The translations under genes and the position numbers were made by a program. From contig JALUTQ010000038.1 of assembly GCA_032718865.1 (NCBI GenBank), positions 992,001 to 1,056,000 of the forward strand: a stretch of 64,000 bases of DNA, in the 5' to 3' direction. Position 1 is the first letter of the stretch; each line of letters opens with the position of its first letter. Positions 57,456-64,000 of this stretch are shown piece after piece. Under the pieces are notes generated by a model, which did no database searches, was not told where the DNA came from, and saw only the letters and a program-made list of their open reading frames with translations. Source of the DNA: Tilletia caries (lineage: Eukaryota > Basidiomycota > Exobasidiomycetes > Tilletiales > Tilletiaceae).

Positions 57456-60400
57456 TCAAGGACGAGGTGACATGCTCTGAGGATCCGTGCGCGAGAAGTG
57501 CCGGATCAGATCGGACTGGACAAGCCCTGTACTCGTCCGCCGATACTCTTGCTCCCTAGAAGCCGCCGTGGTAGTGCCACCCAACGAAGGACTCGAATGC
57601 CGAGCAGGGCTCGTCCTTCCAGAGCGATGCTTGAGCGGGCCGTCTGTCGTGGGCGAAGAAGGCATGGAGATCGATGACGAGGACGAGGAGGAGGAGGACG
57701 AGGATGGCAGGAATGACGCTGCTGTACCCTTCGTGCGAGAGCGGGAGGACGATGACGATGCTGGGGCAGGAACGAATAAGGCAGAACCAGGAGCACCTGA
57801 AAGTGACCCGTTCGACGAAGAGTACGTCGAGTTCATCGATCCGTTCGACGAACGATGCGGAAGACGCAGACCCAAGTCTCCCCACGCCGGCGAAGCACTG
57901 CGGGGAAGAGCTGCCAGATCGGAGTCGTTAGATGAAGACGAGGCCGAACCCAATGCGCCGAACGGGGAGCTTAACACCGGGTTGCGCTCCGGTGTGAAAA
58001 AACCGCTCCCGTTCCCGCCACCACCACCACCGATATAACCCGCGTTTGGAACTCCAGTCGAGCTCCGGATCGCATACGCCGAGCTATGGAACGCCGGCAC
58101 GATCTGCGCACTCTTCGCATCGCTCAAGATCTTACTCCGAGAACTCAACGAGCCGCTCGAAGCCTTCTTGGCAAGAGACGATCCAGTGATGCTGCTACTG
58201 CTGCTGCTCGAGCCTTGTCGTTGCTGCTGCAGCGAGGCTGAGTTCGAGGCCGATGATGACGCATCCGAAGTCCGACGTGACCGAGACGTCCGCACCGTCG
58301 TCAGCTTCTGCTGACCCGGATCAGACACTCGCGGCCGGCCGGCATCCTTCGGCATCGACGTCGTTCGCGGGCTGGCGAGCGGTACGCCCGCAGGAGCACG
58401 GAAGACCTCAAGCGCGGGTGGAGGATGATGAAGGGTAGATGGCGCTGCGGAGAGCGCATTCGAGGATGATTTGGTAGAGAGATTCGGGGATGCCGTAGAA
58501 GGCGAGCTGGACAACAGTGTGATCCTGGGCTGCCCACCGTCTTCAGTTCGATGATGACCGTTAAGCACAATGCTCGGCGTGCTCGGCGTGTTCGAGGCAG
58601 ACAACAGCCCAGACGAGAGCGGCTGCTGAGTTTCCCTACTGCCCACTCGGCCCAAGATGCTATCCTCATCGCTGGACAGCACCTCCGCCTCAGCAAGCAA
58701 CCGCTGCACCCGCTCGTCGTCCCCCAACAAGCTCCCAAAGCTCGTATGTCGCTCCTGGCGCTGCGATCTGCTGCTACCGCCACTCCCGCTCGGGCGATCT
58801 TTGGACGAGGTCAAGCTGCTCAGCCGGGCAGGTACGCTCGCATCACTCTTCTTGCGCCACCCCTTCCTGAAAAGCGCCCCTCCTCCTGAGGACGCTGGGG
58901 AATTGTCCTCCTCCTCATATCCTTCCAATTCCTCCCTCTCATTCCCACCAAGTTGTACAACCCGGCCCTCCGAGGACGTCCGTCTCCGCGCAATCTTGAA
59001 CCGCTCAGCCGAGGCCAGATCCAAACCTCGCTTCTGACCCAAGTCCGAATCCGTGCTCATCCGGCGCTGTCGGTCCTCCTGTGGCACATCAGAATCATCT
59101 CCCCCTCCCCCTCCTTCGACAGGAGGAAGAACAGGCGCGTCCCCACTCGTCCAAGCGCTAAGGCGCATCGCCATTTTCGAGCGTAGACTGGGTCTACCAG
59201 ACGTCGGAGAAGGCGGGCCGGAACCACTGCCACTTCCGTGATCGCTCCGCGTAAGCGAGGCCAATGCCAAACGACGGGACGACTTGGGCGAGGACGAAGG
59301 TGAACCCTGGGCGGAATCTCCGGAGCCCGCAGCGCGAGGACCACTTCGGGTCGCCTCAGGAGAACCTTGTGGGAACCGGACCACATTTGACGAGGAGGAG
59401 GAAGAAGAAGATCCTGCATCGGACGCCGACAGTGCCGATGCCGATGCCGATTTCTGGCTCCCATTCGCCTTGAAAACAAGCATCGGCACAGCCGCCTCCC
59501 CAGCCGATCCCACATCCTTGCCTCCCCCATTCACAGTCCCCTCGCTCTTCCCCGCCGAAAGCGGTAAGCTCGCCTTGCGCGGCGACGCGCGCGGGCTGAT
59601 GAGCCTCTTCGTCACGATACCCCCATTCTCCGAACCCTCACTGGTGGACTTGCTCCCATCCGAGGGCACGTTCAACAAGGACCGATCCTCGTGCACGATG
59701 TCAACTGCATCTTTGCCGACGTTGCTCGGTCGCGATCTCGATCCGCCTGCCGCCGACCCGGGCAAGGGCGGCAACGGCCCATCCGCCTTTGATCCCTTCC
59801 CCCCGCCAGCAGACGTGTCGCTTGGAGGCGGAGGAGGACTGGGTATCAGCACACGTGCCCGCCGCTTGCGCCAATCCCAATCTTTACCCGCAGCAGCCGT
59901 CGAGCGCGTAAACCGCTCGAACCAGAACTCCTGATCGTCATCCACCTCCGCCCCATCCGTCGAGTCGTTCTCGACCCGGACGATCGGGATCGACACGCCC
60001 AACACATTCCCATCTGCCAACGCCTCTCCCGATTCCTCCTCCTCCCACGCCATCTCGTCACCGCCACCTCCTCCTTCCTCCGTCTCCTCCGCGCCGCCGC
60101 GCGTTCCGCCCTCCGAAGACGATGAGGAAGGAGCCATCACCCCACCGAGCAACGAACCGATGCTCTTCCTCTTCCGCCTCCTCGACGACGAACTGTCCCG
60201 CCGTTCCGACCGCGCATTGGTAAGAGGCGCAGTAGGCCCCACCGAGGACGACGACGACGAAATGGAGGACGAGACAGAAGCCCGACGCGCAACCAACGTT
60301 CTCGAGCGCATTTCCTCCCGCTCCCTCGCACGCGCATGACTCAGCGCATACGGCGTCCAGTCCGGCTCCCGCACCACAATCGTCCGTTTTCTCTTCATCG

Positions 60401-62336
60401 GCCCGATCGCGGCAGTCCGTGGGGTGCCTGCCTGTTGTTGCTGTTGTAAGGAAGCGGGGCCTAAGGGGGTGTCCACCCAGGGACTGACGGGTGTCCAGGG
60501 CGTGTTGTTGATGATCGGAGTGTTGTTGATGATCGAAGTGTTAAGGGGAGTGGGCGGAGGCGTCCGGACATGCCGACCGAGCACCTGAGAAGGGTCGTCC
60601 TTCGTAGGCGGGGTCGGTGCAGCACTCTCTGTGGTCGAAACACTCCCGCTTTCACTACTTTTCGAAGTCAAAGACGAGTCAGCAGACGACGTTGCGGAGC
60701 TTCCTGTCGATACGGACGAGGCAGCTTGGGCGAGATGTTGCTGCTGCTGCTGCGAGACTGGTGCAGAACCCGAGAGCAACTGCTGCTGCTGATGCAAATG
60801 CTGCCGATTCAACAAGGCCTGCTGAATCTGAGCGCGCTGAACCTGTGCCTGCCACTGTTTCTCCAACTCCGGCGGAAAGCTCAGAAAGCGGGCTGCCTTG
60901 AGAGCCCGGCCTTTACTCGGCAACGGCAGCAGCGCACTGCGGAAAGGCTGTGGCTGACGACGAAGGATCGACGGCGGTGTCGAGCGTTTGTGGCTGAGCG
61001 CTGCGAATCGCCCGACCGATTCGGTGTCGGAGGATGAATGGTAGTCGCTCATCATCCTACCCTTGTGAGGTCCCGTTGATGACAAGGTAGGGGAGGTGGG
61101 CGTGGCAGGAAGAGGTGCGTTCGGAGGAGAGCGGTACTTCTTCTTGTTGCCTGTAGCTCCGCTGGGAGCAGCAGGAGGGGAATCATGCCATGCCTGAATG
61201 GAAGCGGCAGCGCGACGCGCTCGAGCATTGGGCGAGATGGGCAACAGAGTCGGTGACGGCGTGCTAGGCGCTGAGGATGGCGAGGATGGTGAACTGACTT
61301 CCTTCGGGAGCGAAGGTGCCGCGTCTGTGACTGGCAACTCGGGTGTCTCCGCCGTTATTGGCGACGAAGGCTCCTCCTCAATGATCGCTCCAGCAGGCGT
61401 GTTCAAGATACCCGCGCCAATAGTCGCATCGACCAGGGCACGCTCCTCGTCCGAATCCTCCTCCTCGTCCTCAACAGCGTCATGCCATGAGCCATCCGCA
61501 TCGGAGCTTGCAGGTGAGAAAAACGGATCAAGCGGCGAAGAATTCCCTGACTCGGACGCAGCTTCCGTAGCAGCCTTATTGGGCGAAAATGCGGAGGGAG
61601 ACGGACTGCGACTGCTGTTGCGTAGCTCTGGAGAAGTCGGACTTGCGTCACCAATTCCCTGGGTGGAACTGCTGTTGCGCTTGGGCGCGCGTCGGGCGAT
61701 ACTGTCAGGCCGCTTCTTTCCCGCAGTAGCGCCTGATCGGCCAGAATCGAGTTGGGAATTCCGTCTAGCCAAGAGGATCGGGGACTGTGCGCTGAATCTC
61801 CGATTTGCGATATGTTTTTTGCGCTGGACGGAGTCGGATCCTGCGATGGAGGACGAGTCGGAACCAGCGATGCTGGATGTTATCGAACCGGCATCCTGTG
61901 TGATGATGGGTGAGAGCAGCGTCGGCTTGGGCGCGGCTACTTCGGGTGCGGGAGGGGGTAGAATTATGCGATTTCCGGAGATACCCGAGCCATCGTCGAT
62001 GATGCGGATGGGGTCGAGACAGAGCGGGGACGAGGGATCGGAGGAGGTGATCCTAACCACCGAGGGCGACCTCACAGAAGCAGGCGGGCGCGGTCTCCCC
62101 TCATCGTCCAAATCCTCAGGTTCGAAATCAGACACATCGAGTGCGTCTCCTTCCTCAAGTCCGTGTCCAAGGTGGTGGCCGATGAGCTTCTTGTGGATGG
62201 TGATTGTGGATGTTGCGGCGGAGAGGGAGGAGAAGATGATGGCGGTGAGGGCGACGAGGACGAGGGCGAAGATGGCGGTGCCTGACAAGGCGGGGATCGG
62301 GATGGAGGCCAGGTACAGCTTGAGAAGGTCGAGCAT
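57456..62336 (-). CDS. Large Ser-rich protein with one N-terminal membrane segment
   Basis: Single uninterrupted frame of 1626 residues. Residues ~13-42 (PIPALSGTAIFALVLVALTA and onward) form one hydrophobic helix, followed by a basic patch (IHKKLIGHHLGH), so the protein is probably a signal-anchored membrane protein with a long cytosolic or nucleoplasmic tail. The rest is disordered: Ser, Pro, Ala, Glu and Arg-rich, with Gln runs near 515-545, acidic clusters, and repeated RRxSxS-type sites that would suit basophilic kinases. A few islands look conserved (FLSFPPELEKQWQAQVQRA, VREPDWTPYALSHARARER and a C-terminal REYRRTSTGL-like stretch). I recognise no domain. The open 4.9-kb frame with normal codon use supports a real gene. 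Confidence 0.72.
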   Translation of the reverse strand: MLDLLKLYLASIPIPALSGTAIFALVLVALTAIIFSSLSAATSTITIHKKLIGHHLGHGLEEGDALDVSDFEPEDLDDEGRPRPPASVRSPSVVRITSSDPSSPLCLDPIRIIDDGSGISGNRIILPPPAPEVAAPKPTLLSPIITQDAGSITSSIAGSDSSSIAGSDSVQRKKHIANRRFSAQSPILLARRNSQLDSGRSGATAGKKRPDSIARRAPKRNSSSTQGIGDASPTSPELRNSSRSPSPSAFSPNKAATEAASESGNSSPLDPFFSPASSDADGSWHDAVEDEEEDSDEERALVDATIGAGILNTPAGAIIEEEPSSPITAETPELPVTDAAPSLPKEVSSPSSPSSAPSTPSPTLLPISPNARARRAAASIQAWHDSPPAAPSGATGNKKKYRSPPNAPLPATPTSPTLSSTGPHKGRMMSDYHSSSDTESVGRFAALSHKRSTPPSILRRQPQPFRSALLPLPSKGRALKAARFLSFPPELEKQWQAQVQRAQIQQALLNRQHLHQQQQLLSGSAPVSQQQQQHLAQAASSVSTGSSATSSADSSLTSKSSESGSVSTTESAAPTPPTKDDPSQVLGRHVRTPPPTPLNTSIINNTPIINNTPWTPVSPWVDTPLGPASLQQQQQAGTPRTAAIGPMKRKRTIVVREPDWTPYALSHARAREREEMRSRTLVARRASVSSSISSSSSSVGPTAPLTNARSERRDSSSSRRRKRKSIGSLLGGVMAPSSSSSEGGTRGGAEETEEGGGGGDEMAWEEEESGEALADGNVLGVSIPIVRVENDSTDGAEVDDDQEFWFERFTRSTAAAGKDWDWRKRRARVLIPSPPPPPSDTSAGGGKGSKADGPLPPLPGSAAGGSRSRPSNVGKDAVDIVHEDRSLLNVPSDGSKSTSEGSENGGIVTKRLISPRASPRKASLPLSAGKSEGTVNGGGKDVGSAGEAAVPMLVFKANGSQKSASASALSASDAGSSSSSSSSNVVRFPQGSPEATRSGPRAAGSGDSAQGSPSSSPKSSRRLALASLTRSDHGSGSGSGPPSPTSGRPSLRSKMAMRLSAWTSGDAPVLPPVEGGGGGDDSDVPQEDRQRRMSTDSDLGQKRGLDLASAERFKIARRRTSSEGRVVQLGGNEREELEGYEEEDNSPASSGGGALFRKGWRKKSDASVPARLSSLTSSKDRPSGSGGSSRSQRQERHTSFGSLLGDDERVQRLLAEAEVLSSDEDSILGRVGSRETQQPLSSGLLSASNTPSTPSIVLNGHHRTEDGGQPRITLLSSSPSTASPNLSTKSSSNALSAAPSTLHHPPPALEVFRAPAGVPLASPRTTSMPKDAGRPRVSDPGQQKLTTVRTSRSRRTSDASSSASNSASLQQQRQGSSSSSSSITGSSLAKKASSGSLSSRSKILSDAKSAQIVPAFHSSAYAIRSSTGVPNAGYIGGGGGGNGSGFFTPERNPVLSSPFGALGSASSSSNDSDLAALPRSASPAWGDLGLRLPHRSSNGSMNSTYSSSNGSLSGAPGSALFVPAPASSSSSRSRTKGTAASFLPSSSSSSSSSSSISMPSSPTTDGPLKHRSGRTSPARHSSPSLGGTTTAASREQEYRRTSTGLVQSDLIRHFSRTDPQSMSPRP

Positions 62337-62923
62337 GGTGAGAAATGACTATGTAGCTGGGAAGGAAGGGAGAGAAGGGGAGTCAGCATTCGCCATCACG
62401 CGCCGCCGAGTAGAGCGAGCAAAGGACGCGCCGATAGGAAAGAACATACCTTTCAGTCATGCGCATACACACAAGGAAGACCCAAGCCAAAGGACGCGAT
62501 CAACCTTTGGCAGCGCTTGCGATGCTTAGCTTTGGGGCCGACGGACCCTTGTCCGCTTGACTGGGAGATGCAGCAGGAGCAACAGTGAACACCTGCTTCC
62601 CCTTTATACTCTCACAATCGGCGCGCTTGGATCGCTATTCCTTGCCCTTGCTTGCCGATCCCAACCGAACCGCAAGGTGCCCGGAGCGCGGGAAAAGCGG
62701 TCTATCCGTTTCGGCCGTCTTGCTTGTCTGAGGGCCTCTGGGATCAGAAGCAAGGAGCGGGCGAGCCTCTCTCGATGGGGTCGAAGTTACGGCAGATGGA
62801 TCACCGATGGGAGCGAGTGAGCGAGAAGAAGAAGAAGAAGAAGCAAGGCATGCCATCCATTCGCTTGCAGGCAGCAGGACCCGTGTTGCCTAACGCGCGC
62901 GCCGGGGGAGGCCAAAAGCGTTC
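62337..62923. other. Upstream flank of the Ser-rich membrane protein gene
   Basis: 587 bp with the promoter of the minus-strand gene at 62336. No gene or repeat seen. Confidence 0.45.
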
Positions 62924-62934
62924 CCCAATTCGGT

Positions 62935-63463
62935 AGTCTGGTCACACCAGACCGCGCTGTGCGCGGTCTGGCTCCACTTGACGAAATTTGAGTGACACCT
63001 CCCGCAAAATTTTCCTTTTGCATCCAACCAACGCACACTTCCATGCCTCACAGCACCTTTACTCATCAACCAATGTCAGAACAAAGTCATCGGCCTTGTG
63101 AGGGTTACACCCAAAGTACACAGTCCAGGTGTTGTTTTGGTATTCCGGCACTTCCCATGGTCGTAGCTGACGCTTCTGTCAACCGCATTTCTGGTCTCTT
63201 CCTTTATCTGCTACCTCAGCCCTTTTTTTCCACTCCTCTGCATAGCAACAGCCTTGCTCAGTCAGTCGAACGGAGTTTTGAGTGAGTGAGGGCCCGTGCG
63301 CGAGCCCTCTGGAAGCGCGAGATGGGCGACGAAATGAGGTAGACAACTTTGGCTCTGAGTGAGGGAGGTGCCCAATGAAATCGAGTCGAGTGGTGCCAGA
63401 CCGTCTCCACGGGATCTTGTGTCCTCTCATCACGTGCGTCGACGGTCTGGTGTGACCAGACTA
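62935..63463. mobile_element. 529-bp MITE with 20-bp perfect TIRs and 11-bp flanking repeats
   Basis: The left end AGTCTGGTCACACCAGACCG (62935-62954) is repeated inverted at the right end (CGGTCTGGTGTGACCAGACT, about 63443-63462). Both sides are flanked by CCCAATTCGGT (62924-62934 and 63464-63474), consistent with an 11-bp target duplication, or 8-10 bp if the first C's are excluded. Each TIR is itself nearly palindromic, and subterminal GGTCTGG motifs recur inside. No transposase frame is present, so it is non-autonomous. The long duplication suggests a Mutator-like source, which is inference. Confidence 0.85.
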
Positions 63464-63474
63464 CCCAATTCGGT

Positions 63475-63840
63475 CACCAATTCCCGATCAAGCAGCCAAA
63501 TGAATTATTCGATCACGTGGGACCCAGACTTCTATCACGAGGAGACACGGCCCACGGGCGAGGAGACACGGGAAGAGCGAGAGACAGACGGCACAGAGAC
63601 CGGAGAGCTGGAAAGTCGTGAGTGGAAGGGAAGGAAAGAGAAGAGGAGGGAGAAGGAAGAAAAGAAGGGGGAAAAAAGGGGAATCGTCCAGTTGAGTTTT
63701 GGTTGAGGAGAAGTCGAGACTCGAGAGCGTTGTTGGCCTTGGAAGGAGGAGAGCGAGAGAGAGACAGGTTTTTCGATCTTGCGCTGGGCTCTTTGTTTCC
63801 GTTTGTTTCGAGAGGGAGGTCCGCGACCGTCGAGAGCTTT
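63475..63840. other. 3' flank of the right-edge gene
   Basis: 366 bp of purine-rich (+ strand) sequence downstream of the partial minus-strand gene; probably its 3' UTR. No other feature seen. Confidence 0.45.
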
Positions 63841-64000
63841 TCACTTGCCAAACCACTTCTTCTTGCCCCCCTCCCCTCCAGCCGGCACCGGCCCAGGAGC
63901 AGGCCCACCAGGCGGAGGCGCACCCCTCCCACCCTGCTCCGGCCCACCACCACCACCACCCCTCATTTGCCCCGGCGGCCCACCATACCTCAGCACACCA
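63841..64000 (-). CDS. Partial Gly/Pro-rich protein, C-terminal end
   Basis: The minus-strand frame enters from the right edge and ends at TGA (63843-63841). It encodes about 52 residues: Gly-rich with RYGGPPGQMRGGGGGG, then a Pro/Gly/Ala run, and the lysine-rich end GGKKKWFGK. The rest lies outside the window, so no family can be assigned. No intron is evident in this part. Confidence 0.6.
   Translation of the reverse strand, partial: GVLRYGGPPGQMRGGGGGGPEQGGRGAPPPGGPAPGPVPAGGEGGKKKWFGK

Noticed and set aside
61198..62529. 443-residue plus-strand frame opposite the Ser-rich membrane protein
   Set aside because: Antisense of Ser-rich codons; the minus frame has the hydrophobic helix and much longer openness.

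Overview
The window reads as nuclear DNA of a filamentous or dimorphic fungus, most probably a basidiomycete. The genes have many short GT-AG introns (about 50-110 nt), the coding sequence is GC-rich, the proteins carry long Ser/Ala/Gly low-complexity tails, and conserved eukaryotic genes (SPO11, Polo kinase, AP-2 sigma, TFB5, UBR7, CRY-DASH) sit on both strands with no operons. I cannot name the species. Exon coordinates below come from hand splicing. For every multi-exon gene described as intact, the exon lengths sum to a multiple of three and the phases agree.

Layout. 0.4-4.5 kb: a CRY-DASH cryptochrome with a very long Gly-rich tail (-). 6-7.8 kb: an unrecognised low-complexity protein (-). 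8.5-10 kb: a Gfo/Idh/MocA oxidoreductase (+). 10.5-14.4 kb: a CRAL-TRIO/RhoGAP protein (+). 15.1-17.5 kb: a divergent pair, the HEM25-type mitochondrial carrier (-) and the AP-2 sigma adaptin (+). 17.5-20.7 kb: gene-poor, repeat-rich DNA. 20.7-23.4 kb: adrenodoxin/ferredoxin reductase (+), convergent with TFB5 of TFIIH (-), which contains two 16-nt exons.

About 23.4-39.2 kb is an accessory and relic island. It holds a TIR (MITE-like) element; a complete 2.4-kb Ty1/copia-type insertion with near-identical LTRs and a 5-bp target duplication that carries only gag-protease plus an unknown C-terminal region; a 344-bp tandem duplication; a clearly decayed isocitrate lyase gene; two broken copies of the histone chaperone gene ASF1, one with a hexanucleotide repeat in place of its middle; a degenerate Crypton (tyrosine recombinase plus GCR1_C-like domain); and a TIR element containing a tRNA-like relic. 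Housekeeping genes flank the island on both sides.

39.2-64 kb returns to dense conserved genes: an RBM25-like splicing factor without a visible PWI domain (+), a BTB plus CAP-Gly protein (-), Polo kinase (-) divergent from SPO11 (+), an intron-containing tRNA-Gly (-), UBR7 (+), a large Ser-rich protein with one N-terminal membrane segment (-), a 529-bp MITE with 11-bp flanking repeats, and the 3' end of a Gly/Pro-rich gene at the right edge (-).

The conserved genes serve unrelated housekeeping roles: photobiology, heme and Fe-S metabolism, endocytosis, transcription/repair, splicing, mitosis and meiosis. I see no biosynthetic cluster, CRISPR array or prokaryotic-type defence system. The most unusual material is the 23.4-39.2 kb island.
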